In this document: positions 9,081 to 17,825 of the stretch, one piece after another
Position numbering within the stretch: the stretch's first letter is position 1
Layout of the letters: each line of letters opens with the position of its first letter
Assembly: GCF_003473295.1 (NCBI RefSeq)
Contig: NZ_QRMP01000029.1
Span: 1-51,747, forward strand
Source of the DNA: Parabacteroides sp. AM08-6
GTDB taxonomy: Bacteria > Bacteroidota > Bacteroidia > Bacteroidales > Tannerellaceae
Direction: 5' to 3'
Length of the DNA: 51,747 bases
Translations under genes and position numbers: made by a program
Notes under the pieces: model-generated
What the model was told of the DNA's origin: nothing
What the model saw: the letters and a program-made list of their open reading frames with translations, nothing else
Databases searched by the model: none

Positions 9081-10367
9081 TCAAATATTAAACGCTTTCT
9101 TTACCTTATCAACATAATCCAGCTTTTCCCAGGTGAAGAGTTCGACTTCACAGATAGTAGGTTTCTGATTATAGCGGGAAGTGAAAGTTTTCGTCACCAT
9201 TTCCGGCTTCCGGCCCATGTGTCCGTAGGAAGCCGTTTCCAGATAGATAGGATTACGCAATTTCAGGCGCTCTTCGATGGCTTTCGGACGCATATCGAAC
9301 AAATCCCAAATCTTTGCGGCAATTTCGCCATCGGTCATTTTCACATTGGAACGTCCGAAAGTATTTACGAAAATATTCATCGGTTTTGCCACCCCGATTG
9401 CATAAGACACCTGTACCAACATTTCGTCGGCAACTCCGGCTGCAACCAGGTTCTTGGCGATATGCCGGGCGGCATAAGCTGCGGAACGGTCTACTTTGGA
9501 AGGGTCTTTTCCGGAGAAAGCTCCACCACCGTGAGCACCTTTACCACCATAAGTATCGACAATAATCTTACGGCCGGTCAGACCCGTATCACCGTGAGGA
9601 CCTCCAATCACGAATTTACCGGTCGGATTTACATGATAAATGATGTCGTCGTTGAATAATGCCTGTACATAAGCCGGATACTGGGCTTTCACACGCGGTA
9701 TCAGGATACTTTTCACATCTTCGGCAATTTTGCTCTGCATGGCGGTATCGGCTTCCTCCTGGGTGATACCCTTCGGAGCGATAAATTCGTCATGCTGTGT
9801 AGAAACGACGATTGTATCGATACGCAACGGTTTGCCGTTATCATCATATTCAATCGTAACCTGGCTCTTGGCATCCGGACGGAGGTAAGGCATCAGGTCG
9901 TTTTCATTCTTACGTATTTCAGCCAGTTCCCACAAGAGGCTGTGTGAAAGGTCCAGAGCCAAAGGCATATAGTTTTCTGTTTCGTTCGTTGCATAACCGA
10001 ACATCATTCCCTGGTCGCCAGCTCCCTGATTGTAAGGGTCTTCGCGTTCCACACCACGGTTGATGTCGCCGCTCTGTTCATGGATAGCGGAAAAGACACC
10101 ACATGATTTCGCTTCAAACTGGTACTCGCTTTTCGTGTACCCGATTTTTTCGATTACAGCGCGTGCAACTTCCTGCACATCTACATACGCACTTGATTTA
10201 ACTTCTCCAGCCAAGACAACCTGTCCGGTTGTAACAAGGGTTTCGCAAGCAACTTTCGAGTTCTTGTCGTAAGCAAGGAACTCATCCAGCAAAGCATCCG
10301 AGATTTGGTCGGCTACTTTATCGGGGTGCCCTTCGGACACCGATTCGGAGGTGAATAAATAACTCAT
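9081..10367 (-). CDS. metK: S-adenosylmethionine synthetase
   Basis: Cytosolic enzyme making S-adenosylmethionine from methionine and ATP. The 428-residue sequence has the methionine-binding start ([19 protein letters not shown]), the signature [14 protein letters not shown], and the P-loop-like [19 protein letters not shown], all in family order. It is slightly longer than the E. coli enzyme (384), as usual in Bacteroidetes. It has its own promoter (10550-10579), a long leader of about 175 bases holding a SAM-II-like pseudoknot (10485-10537), and its own terminator. Product feedback by SAM on its own message is therefore likely. Confidence 0.97.
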   Translation of the reverse strand: MSYLFTSESVSEGHPDKVADQISDALLDEFLAYDKNSKVACETLVTTGQVVLAGEVKSSAYVDVQEVARAVIEKIGYTKSEYQFEAKSCGVFSAIHEQSGDINRGVEREDPYNQGAGDQGMMFGYATNETENYMPLALDLSHSLLWELAEIRKNENDLMPYLRPDAKSQVTIEYDDNGKPLRIDTIVVSTQHDEFIAPKGITQEEADTAMQSKIAEDVKSILIPRVKAQYPAYVQALFNDDIIYHVNPTGKFVIGGPHGDTGLTGRKIIVDTYGGKGAHGGGAFSGKDPSKVDRSAAYAARHIAKNLVAAGVADEMLVQVSYAIGVAKPMNIFVNTFGRSNVKMTDGEIAAKIWDLFDMRPKAIEERLKLRNPIYLETASYGHMGRKPEMVTKTFTSRYNQKPTICEVELFTWEKLDYVDKVKKAFNI

Positions 10368-10484
10368 CGTTTTTTAAAAATTGAAAATCGAATATTGCCG
10401 ACAGACAATACACAATTGACGGTTAATAAATTAAAAATGGATTGACGAGGGGAATTTGCTTGCCGAACGGCATAAAAAAGAGAG

Positions 10485-10537
10485 GCTTGTTTTTAGCATT
10501 TTTTCCTGTGGTTGCAAGCAATACAAATCTATCCACA
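10485..10537 (-). promoter_or_regulatory. SAM-II-class riboswitch candidate in the metK leader
   Basis: In the minus-strand RNA, UGUGG (10533-10537) pairs with CCACA (10507-10511) to form P1. The loop segment GCUUG (10515-10519) pairs with CAAGC at the 3' end (10485-10489) to form P2, which gives an H-type pseudoknot. The linker carries the A-rich stretch and UGCUAAAAA just before P2, and the loop carries AUUUGUAUUGC. Topology and these conserved segments fit the SAM-II (metA motif) class known from alpha-proteobacteria and Bacteroidetes. A U-tract (+ strand 10474-10481 region) follows shortly after P2. The class assignment is from memory of the consensus. Confidence 0.75.
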
Positions 10538-10549
10538 TCAATTCGTGCA

Positions 10550-10579
10550 CAAAGATAGAAAGAATTGATAATTCGCAAA
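10550..10579 (-). promoter_or_regulatory. metK promoter
   Basis: On the minus strand the -7 element TATCTTTG (10550-10557) and the -33 element TTTG (10576-10579) are separated by 18 bases, a good Bacteroidetes promoter. The inferred transcript starts near 10543, just before the riboswitch P1 strand. Confidence 0.75.
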
Positions 10580-10592
10580 TACTAATTGCGAA

Positions 10593-10784
10593 TTATTTTT
10601 TCCTTTTTGTGTTGCGCAGGGCCTTTTTATATTTATACTCCGCTTTCATCTTGGCGGAACCGGACTTATGCGTGCCGCGCAGGAAATCGGCATATTTGAT
10701 TTTCTTTTCATCCGCACCTTCCTCTTTGGCTTTCTTCTTGAAAACCATCCCGCCTCCGGTTATTATCTTTTCTATATCGTTCAT
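10593..10784 (-). CDS. small lysine-rich conserved-type protein
   Basis: A 63-residue, strongly basic product (C-terminus KYKKALRNTKRKK; inner motif ADFLRGTHKSGSAKMKAEYK). It begins 12 bases after the folK stop and is the last gene of the ftsX-to-folK minus-strand run; the metK promoter lies directly behind it. No signal peptide or membrane segment is seen. The composition suggests contact with RNA or another polyanion, but I do not recognise a characterised family. Its position in a tight operon and the absence of a better reading support it as a real gene. Confidence 0.7.
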   Translation of the reverse strand: MNDIEKIITGGGMVFKKKAKEEGADEKKIKYADFLRGTHKSGSAKMKAEYKYKKALRNTKRKK

Positions 10785-10796
10785 ACTATTTTCTTT

Positions 10797-11204
10797 TTAC
10801 AATTTACAAATCTCGCCCAACGGCTCCATGACGAACTTTCGTTGGTGCATCAGCGGATGCGGCAGAGTCAGCTCCGGAGTCTGCATCACCACATCGTCAT
10901 ACATCAGGATATCGATGTCGATAATACGGTCGTGATACGCGCCGTTACTTTTCTCCGTGCGCCCCATCTCCTTTTCTATCTGTTGGGTAGCATGAAGCAG
11001 TTCCAACGGGGGAAAAGAGGTTTGTAGTTTAACAGCAGCATTCAGGAAATTGTTTTCCGATTCAAAGCCCCAAGGCTCCGTTTCATAGAAACCGGAAAGG
11101 GCGAGAACATCTCCCACCCTTTCGGCCAACAACGCTGCGGCTGTCACCATATTCTGTCGTTTATTGCCCATATTCGTACCTAAGCCCAGGTATGCGATAG
11201 CCAT
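10797..11204 (-). CDS. folK: 2-amino-4-hydroxy-6-hydroxymethyldihydropteridine diphosphokinase (HPPK)
   Basis: Folate biosynthesis: transfers pyrophosphate from ATP to 6-hydroxymethyl-dihydropterin. Motifs are YLGLGTNMGNK at the start, FYETEPWGFESENNFLNAAV, and the catalytic/Mg region DRIIDIDILMYDD followed by LTLPHPLMHQRKFVMEPL. At 135 residues it is shorter than E. coli HPPK (159) but keeps the whole core. It lies 18 bases after queA and 12 bases before the small basic gene. Confidence 0.93.
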   Translation of the reverse strand: MAIAYLGLGTNMGNKRQNMVTAAALLAERVGDVLALSGFYETEPWGFESENNFLNAAVKLQTSFPPLELLHATQQIEKEMGRTEKSNGAYHDRIIDIDILMYDDVVMQTPELTLPHPLMHQRKFVMEPLGEICKL

Positions 11205-11222
11205 ACTATTTCCTCTTTTACC

Positions 11223-12272
11223 TTAGATGATGAGCATGGCATCACCATAGGCTCCGAAACGATATTTTTCTTTCAGGGCAACTTCGTAAGCATCCATAAT
11301 CAAGTCGTAACCACCGAATGAAGCAGTCATCATCAACAAAGTGGAAAGCGGCAGATGGAAGTTGGTAATCATACTGGTAGCAACACTGAAATCGTAAGGC
11401 GGGAAAATGAACTTATTGGTCCAACCTTCAAACTCTTTCAAATGTCCGTCCGTACTTACAGCCGTTTCGATAGCCCGCATCACAGAAGTTCCGACCGCAC
11501 AAATCTGACGGTTGTTATCTTTTGCCGTATTGACAATATCTACCACACCGGCATTGACAACCATCTGTTCGGAATCCATTTTATGCTTCGTCAGGTCTTC
11601 CACATCGATTTCGCGGAAATTGCCCAAACCGGAATGAACAGTCAGGAATGCAAACTGACAATCCTTGATTTCCAGACGCTTCATCAACTCCCGACTAAAA
11701 TGAAGGCCGGCAGCGGGCGCCACTACAGCCCCTTCTTCCGTTGCGAATATATTCTGATAACGAAGTTCATCTTCCGGTTCCACAGGACGGTCGATATATT
11801 TGGGAAGCGGAGTCTCGCCCAGGGCATACAGTGCTTTCTTAAATTCATCGTGATTACCATCATACAGGAAACGAAGTGTACGGCCACGCGAAGTCGTATT
11901 ATCGATAACTTCGGCAACCATCGAGTCGTCCTCTCCGAAATACAATTTATTGCCTATACGGATTTTACGGGCCGGGTCGACCAGTACGTCCCACAAACGC
12001 AAATCTTCGTTGAGTTCGCGCAACAGAAAAACCTCTATGCGTGCACCTGTTTTTTCCTTATTTCCGTACAGACGGGCAGGAAACACTTTGGTATTATTGA
12101 AGATAAATACATCTTTCTCACCAAAATACTGTAAAAGGTCCTTAAACGTTTTATGTTCCATTTCACCGGTTTTACGGTTAATAACCATCAAACGGGATTC
12201 ATCCCTGTTTTTTGTCGGATGGAGAGCTATCAACTCTTGCGGTAAATTAAATTTGAATTTCGAAAGCTTCAT
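11223..12272 (-). CDS. queA: tRNA preQ1(34) S-adenosylmethionine ribosyltransferase-isomerase
   Basis: Queuosine pathway enzyme that moves the ribosyl part of SAM onto preQ1 in tRNA. The 349-residue sequence starts [18 protein letters not shown] and has the family blocks [35 protein letters not shown], and a late [19 protein letters not shown]. Length fits the family. It sits between truB and folK on one minus-strand operon. It consumes SAM, whose synthetase gene lies close by on the same strand. Confidence 0.97.
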   Translation of the reverse strand: MKLSKFKFNLPQELIALHPTKNRDESRLMVINRKTGEMEHKTFKDLLQYFGEKDVFIFNNTKVFPARLYGNKEKTGARIEVFLLRELNEDLRLWDVLVDPARKIRIGNKLYFGEDDSMVAEVIDNTTSRGRTLRFLYDGNHDEFKKALYALGETPLPKYIDRPVEPEDELRYQNIFATEEGAVVAPAAGLHFSRELMKRLEIKDCQFAFLTVHSGLGNFREIDVEDLTKHKMDSEQMVVNAGVVDIVNTAKDNNRQICAVGTSVMRAIETAVSTDGHLKEFEGWTNKFIFPPYDFSVATSMITNFHLPLSTLLMMTASFGGYDLIMDAYEVALKEKYRFGAYGDAMLII

Positions 12273-12309
12273 AATGCAAATTCTATTTTATTTCTATTTT
12301 TATCTTTTA

Positions 12310-13014
12310 TCATTCAGTCTTTACAACTTCCGCATTTTCATCCAGAAATGCGTCTATATCATCCGGTGACATGCACTTATCCAATGTGACGTTGCCGATA
12401 CGGGTACGTTCCAAGGCTATCAGGTGAGCACCGGAATGCAAAGCTACCCCTATATCGCGTGCCAAGGCACGAATATAAGTTCCTTTACTGCACACCACCC
12501 GTATTTTGATAACCGGCAGGTTGCATTCGAGCAATTCCATCTCATCGATAACCAAGGTTTTCGACTTCAGTTCAACTTCTTCACCCTTGCGAGCCAGCTC
12601 ATAAGCACGTTTGCCGTCCACCTTGCAAGCGGAAAACACCGGCGGTATCTGTTGTATCGTCCCCACAAACGACTGCAAGACTTTCTCTACCTCCTCACGG
12701 GTAATATGTTCGGTCGGATAAACCCCGTCCACCTCTTTTTCCAAATCAAAAGAAGGAGTTGTTTCCCCCAGTTTCAGGGTAGCAACATACTCTTTTGTCT
12801 GGTACTGAAATTCATCTATTCTTTTCGTCGCCTTACCGGTACAAACAATCATGACACCTGTGGCCAACGGGTCGAGTGTTCCGGCATGTCCGACTTTTAT
12901 CTTTTTCACTTTCAGTTTGCGCGTCAACTTATAACGAAACTTGTTTACAAGGTCAAAAGACGTCCACTTCAAGGGTTTATTAAAAAAAAGTACTTCTCCT
13001 GCTATAAAATCCAT
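12310..13014 (-). CDS. truB: tRNA pseudouridine(55) synthase
   Basis: Converts U55 of tRNA to pseudouridine. The catalytic aspartate is Asp48 in KVGHAGTLDPLATGVM. Other family blocks are LFFNKPLKWTSFDLV at the start, QIPPVFSACKVDGKRAYELARKG and CSKGTYIRALARDIG. At 234 residues it is the short form that lacks the C-terminal PUA-like domain of the E. coli protein, as is common in Bacteroidetes. The queA start lies 37 bases downstream; the uppP stop lies 32 bases upstream. Confidence 0.96.
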   Translation of the reverse strand: MDFIAGEVLFFNKPLKWTSFDLVNKFRYKLTRKLKVKKIKVGHAGTLDPLATGVMIVCTGKATKRIDEFQYQTKEYVATLKLGETTPSFDLEKEVDGVYPTEHITREEVEKVLQSFVGTIQQIPPVFSACKVDGKRAYELARKGEEVELKSKTLVIDEMELLECNLPVIKIRVVCSKGTYIRALARDIGVALHSGAHLIALERTRIGNVTLDKCMSPDDIDAFLDENAEVVKTE

Positions 13015-13046
13015 TCCTGTTACAATTAGGATAAATGCTTTCGCTT

Positions 13047-13847
13047 TTAATTAAGTAAGGTACAAGCGATTGTTACGGCTCCGACAATCGCACAATAAAT
13101 CGCGAAATAAATCAACTTCCCATTTTTCACGACATTAATCATCCATTTACATGCGATACAGCCGGAAACAAACGCAGCCAGAAAACCGACAGCCAGCGAA
13201 AGTGCAGGAATATCACCCCCGATATTCTCCCCCTTAAAAACTTTCAATATATCCAACAAGGCTTCTCCCAAAATAGGAGGTATCACCATCAGGAAAGAGA
13301 ACTGGGCCAGTTTGGCTTTATTATCACCTAACAATAGACCCGTAGCGATTGTTGTCCCCGAACGGGATAAGCCCGGCATCACGGCACACGCCTGTGCCAG
13401 GCCGATAATAAAAGCATCCTTTAGCGAGATATTTTCTTTCCGGCGGGGCTTCGCGTAGTACGAGAAACCGAGCAAAGCCGCTGTAAGCAACAACATGCAC
13501 CCCACAATCAACAATCCCGAACCAAAAATATCTTCGACGTAATCCTTAAAAAATACGCCCACGACACCAATCGGTATCATCGATACCAGGATATTCGCCA
13601 CATAGCGCGTTTCCGCGTTCATCCGGAACTTGAACAGGCCGCGGAAAATCCATTCTATTTCTTTCCACAAGACGACCAGCGTACTCAATACGGTCGCCAC
13701 GTGGACAACGATTGTGAACGCCAGATTTTCTTCCCCCTCAATACCGAATAAAGCAGACCCGATTGCCAGATGTCCGCTACTGCTGACCGGCAGATATTCC
13801 GTTAGTCCTTGTACAATGCCAAGCACCAAGGATTCAAACCAATTCAT
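13047..13847 (-). CDS. uppP: undecaprenyl-diphosphatase
   Basis: Integral membrane phosphatase of the BacA/UppP family that recycles the lipid carrier of peptidoglycan and glycan synthesis and gives bacitracin tolerance. The 266-residue protein has the two signature loops [14 protein letters not shown] (residues 15-28, including the catalytic Glu and Ser residues) and [17 protein letters not shown] near residue 160, plus about eight hydrophobic segments. Its start overlaps the stop of the DUF3098 gene by four bases (13844-13847), indicating translational coupling. Confidence 0.97.
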   Translation of the reverse strand: MNWFESLVLGIVQGLTEYLPVSSSGHLAIGSALFGIEGEENLAFTIVVHVATVLSTLVVLWKEIEWIFRGLFKFRMNAETRYVANILVSMIPIGVVGVFFKDYVEDIFGSGLLIVGCMLLLTAALLGFSYYAKPRRKENISLKDAFIIGLAQACAVMPGLSRSGTTIATGLLLGDNKAKLAQFSFLMVIPPILGEALLDILKVFKGENIGGDIPALSLAVGFLAAFVSGCIACKWMINVVKNGKLIYFAIYCAIVGAVTIACTLLN

Positions 13848-14086
13848 TCTGCCAGTTCTCTGCTTTTACTGTTTTTCAAAATACCGAAAATCATCAGGAT
13901 AAAGCCGACCACTGTCACTACCGGAGCAACAACGATGCGACGAGTACTGAATATTTCAGGATTGAAACCCGTCGGTTCCTGCGAACCGCCACCACTCATC
14001 AATACAAAACCTATTGCTATCACTGCTATCGATGCAATAATCAGAATAAAATTCTCTTTTCCAAATGCGAAATCTTTCTTAGCCAT
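13844..14086 (-). CDS. DUF3098 family small membrane protein
   Basis: An 80-residue protein with an N-terminal [13 protein letters not shown] and two hydrophobic segments (about residues 14-32 and 55-72) separated by the loop [20 protein letters not shown]. This is the DUF3098 layout found in Bacteroidetes between ftsX and uppP; its biochemical role is not known to me. I chose ATG at 14086 rather than one ten codons upstream because the upstream one would overlap ftsX and adds no conserved residues. Four bases separate it from ftsX, and it overlaps uppP. Confidence 0.85.
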   Translation of the reverse strand: MAKKDFAFGKENFILIIASIAVIAIGFVLMSGGGSQEPTGFNPEIFSTRRIVVAPVVTVVGFILMIFGILKNSKSRELAE

Positions 14087-14090
14087 ACTT

Positions 14091-14969
14091 TTATATATAA
14101 TATAATTTATCAACACCCATGCGCAAATACTTGTTTACAGCCAACACCGTAGCCGCCACCGACAACAAGATACCCATTATCAAAACGCCGGCATACACAA
14201 CCAGCAATGCATTCAAGTCCAGAAGCTGAATAAAGCCCGACAACTCGTTCTGCAAATAATATAACGCACCGGTAAGCAATAATATTGCCAAGATAGATGC
14301 AAAAATACCACTTACCACATTATAACGTACAAAAGGCCGCCGGATAAAAGCAGGCGTAGCCCCCACCAGCTTCATGGTGTGTATCAAGAAACGCTTGGAA
14401 TAAATCAGCAAACGTATCGTATTACTTATCAATACAAACGAAATTGCCATCAACACAACGGCCAGCGTAAGCAATATCAGGCTGACGCGCCTCATATTAT
14501 CATTCACCATCTGCATCATATCCTTCCGGTAGAGAAGGTCGGATACGGAGGTATAGTTTTTTATCTTTTTCTCTATCAATTGCAGGCTGTCGGGATTGGC
14601 ATAATCCGAATACAGCTTCACCTCGATAGAAGCCTGCAAGGGATTGAAGCCCAAGAATGTTTCGGGATTTTCGCCCAATTCCTCTTCCAGTTCCTTCGCC
14701 GCCTGTTCCTTTGAGATATATTCGGTAGATTTGATAAAGGGCAACGCGTTCAACGACTTCTGCATCGTCTTGATATCCGCCTCTTTTTGATTATCTTTCA
14801 ACACAATGGAAAAGGAGATGTTCTCTTTCACATAAACGGAAAGCTTATTTCCCAGCAATCCCATCAAAAAAATCAGCCCCAACAGAAATAGTACCAGCGC
14901 GATACTAACAATGGAGGTCAAGCGGGAATGAAAGAAAGAAACAGAACTAACCTTTTTATTTTCAGCCAT
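14091..14969 (-). CDS. ftsX: cell division protein FtsX
   Basis: Membrane partner of FtsE; in other bacteria FtsEX activates peptidoglycan hydrolases at the division site. The 292-residue protein has the FtsX layout: N-terminal membrane segment (about residues 18-38), an extracytoplasmic domain (about 40-170, including QSLNALPFIKSTEYISKEQAAKELEEELGE), then three membrane segments. It lacks an ftsE neighbour in this window. It is the first gene of a long operon running to the small basic gene at 10593. Confidence 0.94.
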   Translation of the reverse strand: MAENKKVSSVSFFHSRLTSIVSIALVLFLLGLIFLMGLLGNKLSVYVKENISFSIVLKDNQKEADIKTMQKSLNALPFIKSTEYISKEQAAKELEEELGENPETFLGFNPLQASIEVKLYSDYANPDSLQLIEKKIKNYTSVSDLLYRKDMMQMVNDNMRRVSLILLTLAVVLMAISFVLISNTIRLLIYSKRFLIHTMKLVGATPAFIRRPFVRYNVVSGIFASILAILLLTGALYYLQNELSGFIQLLDLNALLVVYAGVLIMGILLSVAATVLAVNKYLRMGVDKLYYI

Positions 14970-15001
14970 TAGACGTTACCTTATCGTTGTTGAATAAAGT
15001 G

Positions 15002-15030
15002 AGGAGATGCGTCCGGACAACACATCTCCT
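15002..15030 (-). other. hairpin in the ftsX leader region
   Basis: AGGAGATG and CATCTCCT form an eight-base perfect stem around a loop that itself contains GTCCGGAC. It lies 33 bases upstream of ftsX and about 100 bases after the miaB stop. It could end miaB transcripts or act in the ftsX leader; the T-tail is weak on the minus strand. Confidence 0.5.
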
Positions 15031-15131
15031 AATTTTTCTGCAAAAGAACGAATAATTTATGGAATAGCAGTTACTTTACAATTCTTTAACTACATTTACA
15101 AAAACACAATTCCCTTACAGACAGCCGGAAG

Positions 15132-16505
15132 CTACTCCAAAGGTTCCCCGAAAAGGGTAGCGGAAGAGGCCCGGTTGATACGCACCTTGATGAACTGCCC
15201 CACATGATAATTCCTTTTGTCGAAAATAACGACCTTATTCTGGCTGGTACGCCCGAATAATTGCTCGCGCGAACGCTTGGAGAAGCCTTCAATCAAGACT
15301 TCAAACACCTTCCCGATATCCCGTCGGTTGCTGGCCTCCGAAAGCTGGTTCTGCAAATCAATCATACCTTGCAGACGGCGTACCTTCTCCTCTTCGGAAA
15401 CCGTGTCGGGAAGATGTTTTGCAGCATACGTGCCCGGACGTTCGGAATATTTGAAAAGAAAAGCACTGTCGTAGCCCACTTCGCGCATCAAGGAGAGCGT
15501 TTCCTGATAGTCCTCTTCCGTCTCGGAATGGAAACCGCAGAAAAGGTCGGTCGAGATGGCACAATCAGGAATAATCCGGCGAATGGCGGCAATCCGGTCC
15601 AGATACCATTCGCGGGTATATTTGCGGTTCATCACTTTCAGGATACGGGAACTGCCCGACTGAGCCGGAAGATGGATGTACTTGCAGATATTATCGTGGG
15701 CGGCAATCACGCGCAAGGTATCATCACTCATATCTTTCGGATGGGAAGTTGTGAAACGGACACACATTTCCGGGACTTCCCGCGCCACACGTTCCAGCAA
15801 CACCGGGAAGGTGATTGCCTCTCCCTCCTTCTCAAAAAGGTAAGAGTTGACATTCTGCCCCAACAGCGTCACTTCTTTAAAACCTTTTTCGCGCATATCA
15901 CGTATTTCGTTCAAAATACTTTCGATGTCGCGACTCCGTTCGCGTCCCCTCGTATAAGGCACGATACAATAGGTACAGAAGTTATTACACCCGCGCATGA
16001 TGGAAACAAAGCCGGAAATATTCACCCCCGCCAATTTCAGAGGAATGACGTCTTTATACGTTTCCTGCGTGGAAAGCTCCACATTGATTGCCTTCTCCCC
16101 ATGCTCGACCGCTCCTACCAGATTCGGCAAATCCATGTAAGAGTCCGGCCCGACCACCAAATCGGCATGATGCACTTGGATAAGTTCCTCTTTTACCCGC
16201 TCGGCCATACAGCCCAACACACCGACAATCAGCGACTTCTTTTTCCGTTTCAACGACTGGAAATACTGAAGACGCCCGTAGATTTTCTGTTCGGCATTGT
16301 CGCGCACCGAACAAGTATTGACGAAGATGGCATCCGCCTCTTCAATCTTTTCCGTCAGGGTGTACCCGTCCATCTGCATGATGGAGGCTACGACTTCGCT
16401 GTCGGCCACGTTCATCTGACATCCATACGTTTCGATGAACAATTTCTTTTCACCCACTAAGGATGAGGATTTTAAGTCCTCTCCGTTGTTTTGCTTACTC
16501 ATCAT
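15132..16505 (-). CDS. miaB: tRNA-2-methylthio-N6-dimethylallyladenosine synthase
   Basis: Radical SAM methylthiotransferase acting on i6A37 of tRNA. The N-terminal UPF0004 domain has its cluster cysteines at Cys29 (ETYGCQMN), Cys65 (NTCSVRD) and Cys99 (GCMAER). The radical SAM cluster is CNNFCTYC (Cys173, Cys177, Cys180), preceded by SIMRG. A C-terminal TRAM domain ends in GQFIKVRINRASSATLFGE. The 457-residue length is normal. The gene has a long leader of about 260 bases and a clear promoter at 16772-16802. Confidence 0.97.
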   Translation of the reverse strand: MMSKQNNGEDLKSSSLVGEKKLFIETYGCQMNVADSEVVASIMQMDGYTLTEKIEEADAIFVNTCSVRDNAEQKIYGRLQYFQSLKRKKKSLIVGVLGCMAERVKEELIQVHHADLVVGPDSYMDLPNLVGAVEHGEKAINVELSTQETYKDVIPLKLAGVNISGFVSIMRGCNNFCTYCIVPYTRGRERSRDIESILNEIRDMREKGFKEVTLLGQNVNSYLFEKEGEAITFPVLLERVAREVPEMCVRFTTSHPKDMSDDTLRVIAAHDNICKYIHLPAQSGSSRILKVMNRKYTREWYLDRIAAIRRIIPDCAISTDLFCGFHSETEEDYQETLSLMREVGYDSAFLFKYSERPGTYAAKHLPDTVSEEEKVRRLQGMIDLQNQLSEASNRRDIGKVFEVLIEGFSKRSREQLFGRTSQNKVVIFDKRNYHVGQFIKVRINRASSATLFGEPLE

Positions 16506-16560
16506 GTAATATTAATAAAAGTTAAATAACAGCTTTTTTGAAAAATAAAAGCAGAAACAC

Positions 16561-16669
16561 TTGCACAGTTCAAATCCCGGCTTTATATTTGCATTCGAAA
16601 AACGTAAATTTTTTCATAGTTAAGGTTTTGGTTAAATCGAATAAGGGTGGCTGCGAAGTTACCCTTATT
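16561..16669 (+). ncRNA. possible small RNA antisense to the miaB leader
   Basis: On the plus strand TATATTTG (16584-16591) matches the -7 consensus, with TTG at 16561-16563 after a 20-base spacer. About 50 bases downstream a perfect nine-base stem (AATAAGGGT/ACCCTTATT, 16640-16669) with a 12-base loop is followed by a T-rich stretch, which would end a transcript of about 75-100 bases. No protein gene follows on this strand. Equally, the hairpin may belong to the miaB leader on the other strand. Rated low because no homologue is known to me. Confidence 0.35.
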
Positions 16670-16771
16670 TACTTTTATACCGTTTGTATTTTTTCTTTCT
16701 CCCATTGCTTCCCAATTTTTCATCCGAAAATAAATCCCCGTTCTTATACTATCAGTTTTATAAAAATCTCG

Positions 16772-16802
16772 CAAAGATAACTTCAAACTTCCACTTCTCA
16801 AA
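16772..16802 (-). promoter_or_regulatory. miaB promoter
   Basis: On the minus strand, -7 TATCTTTG (16772-16779) and -33 TTTG (16799-16802) are 19 bases apart. Transcription would start near 16765, giving a leader of about 260 bases that includes the 16640-16669 hairpin. Confidence 0.7.
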
Positions 16803-16854
16803 ATGCCACCTTGCAAAAAGGATGGAGGATTATTCGATACAACTTAAAATCAAA

Positions 16855-16888
16855 CACCCCCGGTTCTCGCAAAGGAAAACCGAGGGTG
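16855..16888 (-). terminator. terminator of the PepSY-like gene
   Basis: Outer stem CACCC/GGGTG and inner stem CGGTT/AACCG, with one mismatch between them, close a 12-base loop, 24 bases after the stop at 16912. On the minus strand a T-rich stretch follows. Confidence 0.7.
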
Positions 16889-16911
16889 CCAAATTTACAA
16901 ATTAAATCAGC

Positions 16912-17226
16912 CTATTTCACTTCTTCACCTTTCTCGTTGAAAACGACACTACTTTCAGTTCCTTCTTTTGAAGTAATAACTAATTTATAGGTTTTCGCTC
17001 CATCTTTCTCTGCAACAGAAGCTTCTTTTATAGTCTGATCAGGATAAGCTTTTTCCACACCAGTCTTTACAACTTCGGGAATTTCAGAGATCTCAATCTT
17101 CGTATACTTATCCTGGGTTGCTTGTGAGCAACATGTTTTCACTGAATCTTCACTCGTTTCTAATGCACTTGCACTAACGCAACCTACACCCAACATCACT
17201 GCCATTACTACTAATACCTTTTTCAT
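16912..17226 (-). CDS. PepSY-like periplasmic protein
   Basis: A 104-residue exported protein. The start at 17226 gives a clear signal peptide (MKKVLVVMAVMLGVGCVSASA); longer upstream frames would run through a repeat region and are not credible. The mature part (KIEISEIPEVVKTGVEKAYPDQTIKEA, then a strand-rich YKLVITSKEGTESSVVFNEKGEEV) has the alpha-beta pattern of the PepSY-like family (pfam11396 type) found in pairs in Bacteroidetes. Function is unknown, possibly inhibition or binding of peptides or metals. It is monocistronic, with its own terminator. Confidence 0.82.
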   Translation of the reverse strand: MKKVLVVMAVMLGVGCVSASALETSEDSVKTCCSQATQDKYTKIEISEIPEVVKTGVEKAYPDQTIKEASVAEKDGAKTYKLVITSKEGTESSVVFNEKGEEVK

Positions 17227-17493
17227 GACTTTCAAATTTTTAATTAAACAATCTTTTTGTATAGCTATACCATCATAAGTATTACAACACACGTACCAAA
17301 AGCACACGATTCCGCCCAACATTCTATATATTAACAAATTAGCAATACTAAGCAAGAAATCGAATTGTAGAATTGAGGAAACAGATTGTAGATTATTGAT
17401 GAAATATTCCACGAATATGAATACTACTCCTTTTTTATGAAAGAGAAGAAAGAGCCATCCACCCGGAATACGATCTGAACATTCCCGGCAAAT

Positions 17494-17580
17494 TTCCAGT
17501 GCCACAGGCATGGCACTGGAGTGTCAAGCTGATGGCACTGGAATGCCACACGAGTGGCACTACGATGCCAAGCGGATGAC
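17494..17580. repeat. degenerate 22-bp tandem repeat of TGGCACT units
   Basis: Three head-to-tail 22-base units start with TGGCACT or TGGCAC at 17511, 17533 and 17555, flanked by decayed half-units. Each unit has the pattern TGGCA-n6-TGCCA or a close variant, so each can fold into a small hairpin. CCAGTGCCA and TGGCACTGG at the left edge form a perfect inverted pair. No spacers differ from the repeats, so it is not a CRISPR array. Confidence 0.7.
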
Positions 17581-17825
17581 ATTGTAAGTTAACAATTTTA
17601 GTTGACCACTATCAGTCTTATATATAAGGCAGGTTGACTGGGTTAAAACTAAATAATAATAATGGTTGACTTTTTTCTTGCTTATCCCTGAATGAGGTTC
17701 CTCCGAGCAATCAGACTGTGTCAGGGTAAAAGAAAGTGGGCAAGATAACTTTTCATTTATTTTAGACAAACATTTTTTTCTTCAAAAATTTATTCGTTAT
17801 TTCGAAGAGCAAAACAAATAGAATT
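17581..17825. other. gene-free stretch before the 17826 gene
   Basis: No credible coding frame. It holds an imperfect inverted repeat (TTATCCCTGA at 17682-17691 against TCAGGGTAA at 17721-17729) with a 29-base loop and a direct repeat GGTTGAC. No full promoter match was found in front of the gene at 17826. The adjoining 17227-17493 stretch is likewise without a recognised gene. Confidence 0.4.

Noticed and set aside
15261..16460. Open frame of 399 codons on the plus strand
   Set aside because: Antisense to miaB, which is unambiguous; the product shows the amino-acid bias of a mirror frame.
16912..17511. Longer 199-codon version of the PepSY-like protein
   Set aside because: The extra 95 codons run into the tandem repeat and would bury the signal peptide inside the protein.
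17494..17580. CRISPR array
   Set aside because: Units are contiguous, short and degenerate, with no variable spacers.
17560..17769. 69-codon frame on the minus strand
   Set aside because: Begins or ends in repeat-rich, AT-rich non-coding DNA; no family motif, no promoter.
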